This document shows positions 1-7,826 of a DNA stretch of 42,392 nt, in pieces. This DNA comes from Pseudomonadota bacterium. GTDB lineage: Bacteria; Pseudomonadota; Gammaproteobacteria; Acidiferrobacterales; Acidiferrobacteraceae. The translations under genes were made by a program, and so were the position numbers. The notes under the pieces are model-generated. The model was not told the origin of the DNA. It searched no databases and saw only the letters and a program-made list of their open reading frames with translations. Position 1 is the stretch's first letter. Each line of letters begins with the position of its first letter. Location: contig JAKBUS010000016.1 of assembly GCA_021841585.1 (NCBI GenBank), forward strand, positions 1 to 42,392, in the 5' to 3' direction.

Positions 1-48
1 GATCTCGAACTCAAGGCCGCCGGCTACCTCAAGGGCTCCGGGGGCTAG
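1..48 (+). CDS. C-terminal end of an unidentified protein (partial)
   Basis: The first 48 bases read without interruption as 15 residues ending GYLKGSGG and a TAG stop, 56 bases before the next start. The frame is in the direction of the exonuclease gene, so it is probably the upstream member of the same transcription unit. The fragment is too short to name the product. Confidence 0.5.
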   Translation, partial: DLELKAAGYLKGSGG

Positions 49-104
49 CGGCACGCGGCCTGCTCGCCGCCCGCGTGCCGTGACGGCCGAGGGCGTAGAT
101 ATCC

Positions 105-881
105 ATGAAGATCGCGACCTGGAACGTAAATTCCCTGCGCGTGCGTCTGGCGCAGGTCGAGGCGTGGCTGGATGCCGTCGCGCCGGACATCCTGTGCCTG
201 CAGGAGACCAAGGTGCGGGACGCGGATTTCCCGGTCCAGGCCTTCGCCGCGCGCGGCTACGAGGTGGTCTTCCATGGCCAGCCCACCTACAACGGTGTCG
301 CCATGGCCGCGCGCGGTCCGCTGACCGAGGTCACCTGCGGCCTGGCGGGTTTCGCGGACCCCCAGTGCCGCGCCTTGGCGGCCACCTTCCAGGGCCTGCG
401 CGTGGCGAGCCTCTATGTCCCCAACGGCAGCGCCGTCGATTCGCCTCGCTACCCTTACAAGCTCGGTTGGCTCGCGGCCCTCGAGGACCAGAGCCGCGCG
501 TGGCTTGCGCAAAACCCGGCGCTGGTCCTGGCCGGCGATTTCAATATCGCCCCCGAGGATCGTGACGTCTATGACCCGGCCGCCTGGGAGGGCTCTGTGC
601 TTGTGAGCGCGCCCGAGCGGGCGGCATTCCAGGCCTTGATCGCTACCGGGCTTACGGATGCGCTCGGTGCGTTGGCCGGCGAGGGGCGCGATTTCAGCTG
701 GTGGGATTACCGCGCGGCGGCGTTCCGGCGCGATCAAGGCCTGCGCATCGATCACATCCTTCTGGGGCCGCCGCTTGCCGCCACCTTCGTGCGCGGTTTC
801 GTCGATCGTAAGGCGCGTGCCCACTCGCGGCCCTCGGATCATGCGCCGGTCGTGGTCGAGGTCGCCTGGCCGCCCGCTTGA
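105..881 (+). CDS. xthA: Exodeoxyribonuclease III (AP endonuclease)
   Basis: This 258-residue protein matches the exonuclease III / AP endonuclease family in length and layout. Such enzymes cut DNA 5' of abasic sites and remove 3' blocking groups in base-excision repair in the cytoplasm. It opens with MKIATWNVNSLRVR, the usual N-terminus with the metal-site Asn. It then has LQETK (metal-binding Glu), LYVPNG (Tyr-Pro-Asn), LAGDFNIAP (catalytic Asp-x-Asn) and ends with the SDHAPV Asp-His pair. All core active-site residues are visible. The ATG at 105 gives the family's normal start; the ribosome site is weak (GAGGG about 12 bases upstream). It follows the end of another gene and precedes a 381-base non-coding stretch. 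Confidence 0.95.
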   Translation: MKIATWNVNSLRVRLAQVEAWLDAVAPDILCLQETKVRDADFPVQAFAARGYEVVFHGQPTYNGVAMAARGPLTEVTCGLAGFADPQCRALAATFQGLRVASLYVPNGSAVDSPRYPYKLGWLAALEDQSRAWLAQNPALVLAGDFNIAPEDRDVYDPAAWEGSVLVSAPERAAFQALIATGLTDALGALAGEGRDFSWWDYRAAAFRRDQGLRIDHILLGPPLAATFVRGFVDRKARAHSRPSDHAPVVVEVAWPPA

Positions 882-997
882 GCGCCCTCTAACCCGCAAT
901 CACGCCCCTCTGTATCACCACCAATACAGGTCGTGCTCACCTTAAATGCTTCATACCATGGTCGTTCTCCAGGATTTAGGCGTCCGGGTATCCCCTT

Positions 998-1009
998 TGG
1001 AATGTTCCA
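998..1009. promoter_or_regulatory. Candidate activator-binding dyad (enhancer) upstream of the sigma-54 promoter
   Basis: TGGAATGTTCCA has two 5-base arms around a 2-base centre, about 160 bases upstream of the -24 element. That is a normal distance for a sigma-54 activator site. No binding protein can be assigned from sequence alone. Confidence 0.25.
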
Positions 1010-1170
1010 TAAACGTAACATCTGCATAGGGCGCCCCCGCGCCCCCGGGATTTTCCCGGTGCCAGGCTTACACTAACGCCGCGACCGCTTCCCCCAAGGC
1101 CCCACGCACTCCCCCCTGAGCGCTTGCAAAGCCCATACGCATCAGCCTGTTAGAGAACGGTTCAGGCTGC

Positions 1171-1186
1171 TGGCATGGTTCTTGTT
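1171..1186 (+). promoter_or_regulatory. Sigma-54 (-24/-12) promoter for the amyloid-like genes
   Basis: TGGCATGGTTCTTGTT fits the consensus TGGCAYR-N4-TTGCW at every defined position except one (TTGTT in place of TTGCT at -12), with exact spacing. It points at the gene starting at 1263 and leaves a leader of roughly 65 bases. A sigma-54 activator with an intact GAFTGA motif is encoded at the far end of the same locus, which strengthens the call. Confidence 0.65.
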
Positions 1187-1262
1187 AATGGTGTGCGGCG
1201 TATAGGGCGGCGGTGCGCATCAAGGCGCCGCCGGCGAGTCATCATCGAATGGATCATTAAAG

Positions 1263-1862
1263 ATGAAACGCGCGGTCTTCATCGTCGTGATTTCCACGGT
1301 CCCGCTGCTTGCGGCGGCCAAGGTCATGGCCGCGGCCCCGCCGACGGTGGTCAACTCTGCGTCGCTTACGGGCTCCGTGCTTGCCGGCGGCAAAGGTGTC
1401 GCCACGGTCAATGAGGCGGCGGGTCATGGCAATGTCCAGGCCAACAGCGACGCCATCGCCAACGGCGGCCCGGCGGTCGCCAGGATCCATCAGCGGCTGA
1501 GCGGTTCGGTCTCTGGCCTAAGCGCGGACGCCGCGCGCATAGGCGGTGAGGCGTTCGCGCGTTTTGCCGGGATACTGAACGTGAACCAGGCAGCCGGCAA
1601 CAATAACCTCGAGGCCAATGCCGTCACCATCGCGCATTCCCTTCATCGCCTGAGCCTCGATCAGCTGACGCATATCGCGTCGCCCATCAAACAGTTCAAT
1701 CACACCGGTCTGCCGGTCTCCGCGGGCGGCCGGCGCACGGTAACGGTTGCTGATAACGCCTTGAAGGGTGTAGCCGGGATTGCCCAGGTAAGCCAAGCAG
1801 CAGGCTCGGGCAACAGTCTGAGCAACAGTGTCACGCTCAATATGCCTGCGGGCATGCGTTAA
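1263..1862 (+). CDS. Small secreted protein with three Fap-type amyloid motifs
   Basis: This is a 199-residue protein with a signal peptide (basic MKRA, hydrophobic stretch, probable cleavage after VMAAA near residue 25). Three short copies of a motif centred on N/S-x-AAG-x-x-N-x-x-x-N follow at about residues 46-66 (VNEAAGHGNVQAN), 104-125 (VNQAAGNNNLEAN) and 172-192 (VSQAAGSGNSLSN). This is the same motif that dominates the large neighbour and that I associate with FapB/FapC amyloid subunits of Pseudomonas. A secreted minor subunit or nucleator (FapB-like) or a FapA-like helper is the best inference; the family cannot be fixed by eye. It is first behind the sigma-54 promoter and 60 bases ahead of the large subunit gene. 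ATG 1263 has only a weak ribosome site. Confidence 0.6.
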   Translation: MKRAVFIVVISTVPLLAAAKVMAAAPPTVVNSASLTGSVLAGGKGVATVNEAAGHGNVQANSDAIANGGPAVARIHQRLSGSVSGLSADAARIGGEAFARFAGILNVNQAAGNNNLEANAVTIAHSLHRLSLDQLTHIASPIKQFNHTGLPVSAGGRRTVTVADNALKGVAGIAQVSQAAGSGNSLSNSVTLNMPAGMR

Positions 1863-1922
1863 GGGGTGCAGGGCCGGCTTGATACAAAGTCGTTATTCCG
1901 TTAACTCGTAAAGGAGAGGTGT

Positions 1923-4157
1923 ATGGCAACTCAGTGGAAACTTCGTACCATCGTGGTGGCCGTGGGCATGGCCCTGGTCGCCCCCGTGGTTGTGGCCAAG
2001 ACGACCGGCCACGCGCAGGCCACCGCAAACAGCAGTCAGATGGCCGGCGGGTCCTTCGATTTCGCCTCGGGCTCGAGCAATAGCGCCACGATCAATAGGC
2101 GCGTCCTGCAAAACGCCAAGGGCAACATCGGCGTGAACATCGCCGGCGGCGCCGGCAACATGCAGGTCAATAACACCGACATCGCGCTTGCCAACGGCGC
2201 CCTCACCAAGAAGACCAGCACCTCGTCCGTGGTCGAGAATACGCAGCGGGCCAACATGTTCTCGATGAGCGAGTCGGCGGATGTCACCAACCGTGCCTCG
2301 GCCGCCAACCACGTCCTGCAGAATGCCACCGGCAATATCGGTTTGAACGTCGCCGCCGGCGCCGACAACATGCAGGCCAACAATACCGCGCTCAGTCACG
2401 CCCTGGGGGTGCTGCCGAGCGGCCAGGCCGCGGCCACCATTGAAAGCGCTCAGGCCTCCGGTCCGTGGGATATGGCCATGGCCGGAAACAATAACGACAC
2501 GGCAAGCCTCTCGAACCATGTCCTGCAGAACGCCTCTGGCAACATCGGCGCCAATATTGCCGCGGGCGAGCAGAACATGCAGGCCAACAATCTTGCGGTT
2601 GCCTTCAATCAGGGCGGTGTCGACGCCTATGCCGGGGCTGGCAGCCGGCAGGGCGCAAGTCTCATGGGCGCCTTCACCATGGGCGCCGACAATGACGCAA
2701 CGCTCTCGAACCACGTCCTGCAGAACGCCTCTGGCAACATCGGCGTCAATGTCGCCGCGGGCGAGCAGAACATGCAGGAAAACAGCCTGTCGGTGGCGAC
2801 CGCCTATGCCGTTTACCCCTCTTCTCCGACCGCTACCACCGGCTCCAGCGAAGCGCAGGTCGCCAATAGCCAGAACGGTGGCGTGATCGCCGGCAGTCTC
2901 AATATCGGCTCCGACAACGACGCCGCCCTGTCGAACCACGTCCTGCAGAACGCCTCCGGCAACATCAGCGTGAATGCCGCGGCCGGCACGCAGAACATGC
3001 AGGCCGACAACGTGGCCGTGGCCATGAATATGTCGACACGTTCAGGCGGCATGGCCAACTCGAGTATCGCCAATAATCAGAACGCCGGCCCGATGGGCGG
3101 CTCCCTGAGCCTCTATGGCGATGACGATGCCTACATCACCCATCATGTCCTGCAAAATGCCGCTGGCAATGTGAACGTGAACGTTGCCGCCGGTGCCGAC
3201 AACATGCAGGCCAACGGGCTTGTCGCCACCGATAACAACGCCGGCAAGCTTGCCACTGCGGCCATTGACAACGATCAGGGGACCGAGGGCTATTTTGGCA
3301 ACAGCGCGCGCCTGTCGTTCACCCGGTGGGGCTCCAACAACGCCTACCTGAACGACCAGGTCCTTCAGAACGCCTCAGGCAACGTCGGGGCCAATGTCGC
3401 CGCCGGCGCCTGGAACGAGCAGGCCAACAACCTCTCGATGGCCTATGCCGCAGGTCCGGTCGCCAGTACCACGACCGCCACCGCCGCCATCGCCGACAAT
3501 CAGGCGAGCAACAGAGCCTTGTGGCTGCCGTCTGTCGCGGTCGACCAAGCGGGCGCTATGACCGCTTCGTTGTCGGATAAGGTCCTACAGAACGCCTCCG
3601 GCAACATTGGCGTGAACGCGGCCTCGGGTCTGCAGAACGTACAGGCCAATAACACCGCGCTGGCCTATGGCCTGGGTACGGGTAACGGTGACATGGATGG
3701 CGACAATACCGGCGGGCCTGCCACGGCTGTGATCAGTGGTGTGCAAAGTTCCGGGCCCTACTCGATGGCCCTGGACATGGGCGCGAGCAACGCGGCGAGC
3801 GTGACCAATCATGTGCTGCAGAACGCCTCCGGCAATATCGGCGCGAACGTGGCCTCGGGTCTGCAGAACATGCAGAGCAATGATCTGGCCTATGCCTTCA
3901 ACCAGGCTGGTAGCAATGCCTCGGCGATGAGCAAGGTCTCGCAGGTGTCGATGGGTGCGATCGCCACGGATACGCCGGTGAGCTTCTCGATGGGCGGTGA
4001 CAACGACGGCGACAACTCCTACAGCGTCCCGACCATGAACACCGCAGCCGTGAGCAACCATGTGATGCAGAACGCCACGGGTAATGTCGGGCTGAATGTC
4101 GCGGCCGGTGCGGCCAACATGCAGCGCAACACCTTGACCATAGCGGACGCGGACTAA
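1923..4157 (+). CDS. Large FapC-like functional amyloid subunit with ten repeats
   Basis: This 744-residue secreted protein has a signal peptide ending near VVVAKTTG (about residue 27). Ten imperfect repeats follow, each with a core like VLQNASGNIGVNVAAG followed by Q/D-N-M-Q-x-N-N. The repeat valines lie at residues 61, 131, 200, 265, 340, 409, 480, 554, 631 and 714. Cores of about 30 residues alternate with variable linkers of about 35-50 rich in Ala, Asn, Ser and Gly. I see no cysteine. The GN-I/V-x-x-N-x-AAG-x-x-N-x-Q signature resembles the R repeats of Pseudomonas FapC, which has only a few copies, so this is an expanded relative. It probably polymerises outside the cell into biofilm fibres. 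AAGGAGAG lies 4 bases before ATG 1923. The hairpin after the stop and the C39 peptidase and FapE-like genes downstream support the Fap reading. Confidence 0.7.
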   Translation: MATQWKLRTIVVAVGMALVAPVVVAKTTGHAQATANSSQMAGGSFDFASGSSNSATINRRVLQNAKGNIGVNIAGGAGNMQVNNTDIALANGALTKKTSTSSVVENTQRANMFSMSESADVTNRASAANHVLQNATGNIGLNVAAGADNMQANNTALSHALGVLPSGQAAATIESAQASGPWDMAMAGNNNDTASLSNHVLQNASGNIGANIAAGEQNMQANNLAVAFNQGGVDAYAGAGSRQGASLMGAFTMGADNDATLSNHVLQNASGNIGVNVAAGEQNMQENSLSVATAYAVYPSSPTATTGSSEAQVANSQNGGVIAGSLNIGSDNDAALSNHVLQNASGNISVNAAAGTQNMQADNVAVAMNMSTRSGGMANSSIANNQNAGPMGGSLSLYGDDDAYITHHVLQNAAGNVNVNVAAGADNMQANGLVATDNNAGKLATAAIDNDQGTEGYFGNSARLSFTRWGSNNAYLNDQVLQNASGNVGANVAAGAWNEQANNLSMAYAAGPVASTTTATAAIADNQASNRALWLPSVAVDQAGAMTASLSDKVLQNASGNIGVNAASGLQNVQANNTALAYGLGTGNGDMDGDNTGGPATAVISGVQSSGPYSMALDMGASNAASVTNHVLQNASGNIGANVASGLQNMQSNDLAYAFNQAGSNASAMSKVSQVSMGAIATDTPVSFSMGGDNDGDNSYSVPTMNTAAVSNHVMQNATGNVGLNVAAGAANMQRNTLTIADAD
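2103..4140 (+). repeat. Ten tandem imperfect repeats coding for amyloid cores
   Basis: GTCCTGCAGAACGCC or a close variant recurs ten times (starts at 2103, 2313, 2520, 2715, 2940, 3147, 3360, 3582, 3813 and 4062). The period is 195-249 bases, or 65-83 codons. DNA identity is high in the core and low in the linkers. Adjacent repeats 3 and 4 are almost identical in the core, which fits recent duplication or gene conversion. Confidence 0.85.
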
Positions 4158-4170
4158 AGTCCGCAGTAAG

Positions 4171-4198
4171 GGCGGGGGTATCACCCCCGCCTGTTTTT
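4171..4198 (+). terminator. Hairpin plus T-run between the large subunit and peptidase genes
   Basis: GGCGGGGG-TATCA-CCCCCGCC is a perfect 8-base-pair GC stem with a 5-base loop, followed by TG and five T. A second perfect dyad, GCGGAC-TAAA-GTCCGC (4149-4164), spans the stop codon just upstream. This looks like an intrinsic terminator. Because the next gene starts 18 bases later on the same strand, it may act as a partial terminator that makes the subunit far more abundant than the peptidase, or as a 3' stabiliser of the subunit message. Confidence 0.75.
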
Positions 4199-4215
4199 AT
4201 CTGAAGGGTGGAGTG

Positions 4216-4902
4216 ATGTCGTACCGTCTTCGATTTTACATACTCTGGCTTGCGATCCTGCCAATCATGGCGCGGGCGGGGACGGTGGTTGTCAACGGAT
4301 TCGGGGGCGTGCCGTTCATCACGCACGTCACCAGCATGCAAGGCCTCAAGTTTCGGTCGGTGGTGCGGCAGCGCACCGACTACAGCTGTGGGGCGGCGGC
4401 GATCGCGACTTTAGCCGATTACGCCTACGGCCGGCATCTGACCGAGGATCAGGTGATCATCGGGATGCTCAAGGTCAGCAATCGCAAGGTGGTACAGAAA
4501 AAAGGTTTTTCTATGTTGGATATGGCGCGTTATCTAACCCGTCTGGGGCTCCATGGGGCCGGCTACAAGGTGCCGCCGGCCTTGCTCGTAAAGCTCCGAG
4601 TCCCGGTAATCGTGCTGCTCGATATCCAGGGCTATGAGCATTTCGTGGTGTTGAAAGGCGTGATCAACGGCCGCGCCTATCTCGCCGATCCGGCGCTTGG
4701 CAATCGCAGTCTTTCCCTGCGGCGCTTCGTCAAGGATTGGGATGATGTGGTGTTCATCGTCATGGGACCGCACTACGAGAAACACACACTGCTGCGCCAG
4801 GGGCTCAAAACGGCGCGCGTGCACGGCCTCATGGCGGCCGTGGAGCGTAATGAAACACGCAACCTGCGGGAGTTCGGTTTTATCCCCGCAACGGATTTCT
4901 AA
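4216..4902 (+). CDS. C39-type cysteine peptidase, FapD-like
   Basis: This 228-residue protein has an N-terminal signal or anchor segment (about residues 5-22) and a papain-like C39 peptidase domain, the family of bacteriocin-processing peptidases. The catalytic set is visible: Cys58 in QRTDYSCGAAA, His142 in GYEHFVVL and Asp158 in YLADPALGN. In Pseudomonas, FapD is a C39-like protease thought to assist amyloid secretion; position after the large subunit argues for the same role here, in the periplasm. It lacks ABC-transporter domains, so it is a stand-alone peptidase. The start could be ATG 4216 or GTG 4213 directly before it; AAGG at 4204 and GGAG at 4210 are the possible ribosome sites. A hairpin terminator just upstream may lower its expression. 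Confidence 0.75.
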   Translation: MSYRLRFYILWLAILPIMARAGTVVVNGFGGVPFITHVTSMQGLKFRSVVRQRTDYSCGAAAIATLADYAYGRHLTEDQVIIGMLKVSNRKVVQKKGFSMLDMARYLTRLGLHGAGYKVPPALLVKLRVPVIVLLDIQGYEHFVVLKGVINGRAYLADPALGNRSLSLRRFVKDWDDVVFIVMGPHYEKHTLLRQGLKTARVHGLMAAVERNETRNLREFGFIPATDF

Positions 4903-4940
4903 CCCAAGAATTTTTGACGATCAGGATGCGAGGAAGCGGT

Positions 4941-5726
4941 ATGGACGCGAGTGGAAAAGGGATTCGTGTTCTTCGGAGCGCGGTGTGGCTCGTGGTGGCC
5001 GGGGCGTTTTGTGCAACGGCGGTGGCGGCGCACGCTGAAACGCTGCGCGGGCGCGATGTCAGCCTGATAGCCGGGCAAGCGCCGTTATCGGCGCACGCCC
5101 TGGCGTCCCTGCGGGGGCGCTATGTGGCCCCCGAGGGCGTCGTGTACTTCGGCCTGCAGATCGTAAGCCGCTGGACGCAGGCCGACGGCTCGGGTCTTGC
5201 CGTTGGCACCAATGTCAGTCTCGGCGTCGATGGCAATGGCCATCCGCATCTGTCCGTGGGCAGTTTCTCGACCGAGACCAACGGTACGGGGGGCGCCAGC
5301 TCCGCGGGTGCCGGGACGATCACCGGCAACCCGATCGCGGGTGTCGCTGGTATCGGCCAGGGTATCCAGACCACCGGTGACGGTAACGTCATCAAGAACG
5401 CCGCGGTGATCAACGTGATGGCTGGCGGCGCGAATGGATCGCCATCCGCGGAATCTTCCGGCCCCCAGAATCTGTCGGTAACGGGTGGGGGCGGTCAGGG
5501 CCGCATCGTGTTCAATCAGAACTCGGTGATCGTGGCCATCAATGTACCGGGGCAGGGCGTCATTCAGCAGACGCTTGGGGCCCAGGGGCTCGGGCAGAGC
5601 GCGCAGGTCCTGTCGAGCGCCAACAATATCTTGAATCAAATGAGCCTAAGTGTCGGCTTCGCGCATACAAGTGGTTTCTCCGCGGCGCAGCTCGGTGCGA
5701 TCCTCGGGGCCATGAAGGGGCTTTGA
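4941..5726 (+). CDS. Secreted FapE-like protein
   Basis: This 261-residue protein has a clear signal peptide (residues 1-33, ending AVAAHA-E). The early mature part has ASLRGRYVAPEGVVYFGLQIVSRW, in which I recognise the LRGRYV...FG pattern I associate with FapE-type proteins (shown here only as a cue). A Gly/Ser/Ala-rich middle contains a Fap-like GQGIQTTGDGNVIKN stretch near residue 140, and an Asn/Gln-rich C-terminal half follows. FapE is a minor, exported fibre-associated component in Pseudomonas. The order large subunit, peptidase, this gene fits that system. GAGGA lies 6 bases before ATG 4941; ATG 4926 in frame is the alternative. Assignment rests on order and weak motifs, so the name is provisional. 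Confidence 0.55.
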   Translation: MDASGKGIRVLRSAVWLVVAGAFCATAVAAHAETLRGRDVSLIAGQAPLSAHALASLRGRYVAPEGVVYFGLQIVSRWTQADGSGLAVGTNVSLGVDGNGHPHLSVGSFSTETNGTGGASSAGAGTITGNPIAGVAGIGQGIQTTGDGNVIKNAAVINVMAGGANGSPSAESSGPQNLSVTGGGGQGRIVFNQNSVIVAINVPGQGVIQQTLGAQGLGQSAQVLSSANNILNQMSLSVGFAHTSGFSAAQLGAILGAMKGL

Positions 5727-5877
5727 CGGATTTTGGAAGGAGACCGAGCCCCCATAGAGGGGCCGGTCATGGCCACGGGGATCTTGGGGTAGGGGTATGT
5801 CTCGTCAATCGGTGGGGGCGGAGCGCGCGCGGGGGGGCCGTAGCGGGCCGGTAAGGCGCGCGGGGGGGAATGAGGCG

Positions 5878-7047
5878 ATGCGCGCCCTGGTGTTGACCGG
5901 CACGCGTCCCGATATCATAAAAAGTGCAAGCGTCGTCCATGCCCTCGAGGCCAGCGGCTGCCAGACCTTTCTTGTTCATAGCGGCCAACATGATGTGGCG
6001 GTGTCGGCGCTCTACCGGTTCCTCGAGATGCGGCCGTTTGCCACCGTGCGCCTGGGGTCGCGTGGATCGCGGCTCGCCGAATTGAACGCCCGGTTGCTCG
6101 AGGCGCTCGACCCGCTGATCGCGCGCGTGCAACCCGACGTCATCGTGGTCCAAGGCGACACCACGACCGCGCTCGTCGGCGCGCTACTCGGTTTCTATCA
6201 CCGCGTGCCGGTGGCGCATGTCGAGGCGGGGCTGCGTTCCGGCGATTGCGGTGAACCGTTTCCCGAAGAACTCAATCGGCGGTTGATCACGCGCATCGCC
6301 GCCTGGCATTTCGCACCGACACCGCTTGCGGTCGCCAGCTTGCGTCGCGAGGGCATTGCACCCAAGGCCATCACCATGACCGGCAATACTGTGGTCGATG
6401 CCGCACTGTTTGGTTACCGTCGCCTTGGGCCGCCCGCCGCCGAGCAATCGGGCGCCTCGCGCCTCATCGTCGTCACCGCCCATCGCCGCGAGAACTGGGG
6501 CGTGGGTATCGAAGAGATCGGACGGGGCGTGCGGCGCATCGCCGAGCGCCTCGCGGACATCACCGTGCTCTGGCCGCTTCATGCCAATCCCGAGGTGGCG
6601 ACGGCGGTCAGGGCGGTATGGAGCGGGCTTGCGCCGGACGTCCGTCCCCGCGTGCGGCTCGCAAACCCTCTGGCCTACCCCGACATGCTACGGGCGCTGC
6701 GCGACGCGTGGCTGCTCGTCACTGACTCCGGGGGGCTGCAGGAAGAGGCGGTGACCGCGCGCGTCCCGGTGCTGATCACCCGCCGCCAGACCGAGCGTCC
6801 GGAGGTCCTCTCATGCGGGGCCGGGCGGCTGGTGGGCGCCGATGCCAGACGCCTGGAGGCGGAGATCACGCGTCTTTATCGCTCGCGCGCCAAGTGGGAG
6901 GCCATGCGTCCGGCGCGCTCGCCGTTTGGGGATGGTAATGCCGGCCGGCGCATCGCCGCGGTGCTTGCAAAGGCATGGGTCGCCGGCGCGGGCCTATCGC
7001 CGCCGCGCGCCGCGCTCGCCGACACCCGTACCGTGGTGGCGTCATGA
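5878..7047 (+). CDS. wecB: UDP-N-acetylglucosamine 2-epimerase (non-hydrolysing)
   Basis: A 389-residue protein of the WecB/MnaA family, which converts UDP-GlcNAc to UDP-ManNAc in the cytoplasm for surface polysaccharides. Visible family motifs are GTRPDIIK near the N-terminus, VVQGDTTTAL, HVEAGLRSG, PFPEELNRRL, TGNTVVDA, VTAHRRENWG and, late in the protein, LLVTDSGGLQEEA. Length is normal. I chose ATG 5878 because MRALVLTGTRPD then matches the family start; ATG 5797 would add an unusual Arg/Gly-rich 27 residues. It opens the polysaccharide block; its stop overlaps the next start by 4 bases (ATGA). A dedicated epimerase here suggests a ManNAc-containing polymer. It could also serve other glycans elsewhere in the genome. 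Confidence 0.9.
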   Translation: MRALVLTGTRPDIIKSASVVHALEASGCQTFLVHSGQHDVAVSALYRFLEMRPFATVRLGSRGSRLAELNARLLEALDPLIARVQPDVIVVQGDTTTALVGALLGFYHRVPVAHVEAGLRSGDCGEPFPEELNRRLITRIAAWHFAPTPLAVASLRREGIAPKAITMTGNTVVDAALFGYRRLGPPAAEQSGASRLIVVTAHRRENWGVGIEEIGRGVRRIAERLADITVLWPLHANPEVATAVRAVWSGLAPDVRPRVRLANPLAYPDMLRALRDAWLLVTDSGGLQEEAVTARVPVLITRRQTERPEVLSCGAGRLVGADARRLEAEITRLYRSRAKWEAMRPARSPFGDGNAGRRIAAVLAKAWVAGAGLSPPRAALADTRTVVAS

Positions 7048-7826
7048 GCATTGGGCGGCATGGCGATTGGCGGGCGCTTGCCGCGATGCTGGCGGTCATG
7101 GTTCCGGGCATCGCCTGGGCCCATGGGTGGGTGGGCGCGGGCGTCTCGTATTACCGCCTGACCCAGGGCTATGGGAGTTTCGAGGGCCTCTATGCGAAGG
7201 GCGTATTGGGCGAGGGCTCAAGCACCATCTGGAATTGGGAGGTCGATCACGGGCGCATGTTCGGCTATGAGGAGAGCTACGGTGTCGTGGGTGTCACGCA
7301 GACCTTTGCCCCGCGATGGTACGGCTATCTGAGCCTCGCCGGGAGCACCAATTCCGATGTCGTGCCGCAAGGAAGGGTCGATGCCAGCCTTTCCTACAAG
7401 GCGCTACCCGATAAGCGCCTAGTGCTCACGGGCGGCTATACCGGCATCCGCTTTCGCGATGGCCATGATGACCGCAGCGCCTGGACGAACCTCACCGCCT
7501 ACCTCCCCGATTACTGGGTGGCGATGGCGGGCCACGATTGGGCGACGAGCAACCCCGGTGCGGTGGAGGCGCAAAGGAGTTTCGCGGCCTTCGGTTACGA
7601 CCACGGCGGCGAGACCGAGCTGACCGTACGTTATGGTTGGGGGACCGAGGCCTATCTCCCGATCGGCGCCCATGTCGCGCTCGTGGATTTCCGCAGCGAA
7701 ACCGCATCCCTTACCTGGCGACAATGGCTTGGGACCGATTGGGGTACGGACCTCTATGTGGAGCGATTCGCAAGCCCCTATTACCGACAGACCGGAGGAT
7801 CCATCGGTGTCTTCTATCATTTCTGA
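7044..7826 (+). CDS. YaiO-like outer-membrane beta-barrel protein
   Basis: A 260-residue protein with a signal peptide ending at GIAWA-H (about residue 23). The rest alternates short polar turns with aromatic-rich strands (YYRLTQGYG, WNWEVDHG, YGYLSLAGS) and ends in GGSIGVFYHF, a C-terminal aromatic consistent with outer-membrane barrel insertion. The pattern fits the YaiO family, often encoded beside glycosyltransferases. It is translationally coupled to the epimerase (ATGA overlap) and to the next gene. I infer that it passes or anchors the polysaccharide at the outer membrane; direct family assignment needs a profile search. Confidence 0.65.
   Translation: MSIGRHGDWRALAAMLAVMVPGIAWAHGWVGAGVSYYRLTQGYGSFEGLYAKGVLGEGSSTIWNWEVDHGRMFGYEESYGVVGVTQTFAPRWYGYLSLAGSTNSDVVPQGRVDASLSYKALPDKRLVLTGGYTGIRFRDGHDDRSAWTNLTAYLPDYWVAMAGHDWATSNPGAVEAQRSFAAFGYDHGGETELTVRYGWGTEAYLPIGAHVALVDFRSETASLTWRQWLGTDWGTDLYVERFASPYYRQTGGSIGVFYHF

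Larger units (their letters stand above)
882..1262 (+). other. Long regulatory intergenic region before the amyloid-like genes
   Basis: There is no credible gene in this 381-base stretch. It contains an inverted repeat CTGTAT...ATACAG (910-929), a TGGAA-TG-TTCCA dyad (998-1009), a stem CCGGGA-TTT-TCCCGG (1045-1059) and a sigma-54 type promoter (1171-1186). It is more AT-rich than the flanking genes around 940-1020. The layout of upstream dyads followed by a -24/-12 element suits control by a sigma-54 activator. Confidence 0.6.

Noticed and set aside
910-929. CTGTAT...ATACAG inverted repeat after xthA as a terminator
   Set aside because: The stem is AT-containing and lacks a T-run; a binding site is equally likely, so it is only mentioned in the gap entry.
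1879-1907. TTGATA with TAACTC at 17-base spacing before the large subunit gene
   Set aside because: The -10 matches the consensus at only two positions; more likely the gene is read from the sigma-54 promoter.
1893-2939. Long complement-strand frame opposite the amyloid repeats
   Set aside because: It mirrors the repeat DNA and has no signal or ribosome site; it is a shadow of the repeats.
5748-5763. GCCCC...GGGGC stem after the FapE-like gene
   Set aside because: Only five pairs and no T-run; too weak to call a terminator.
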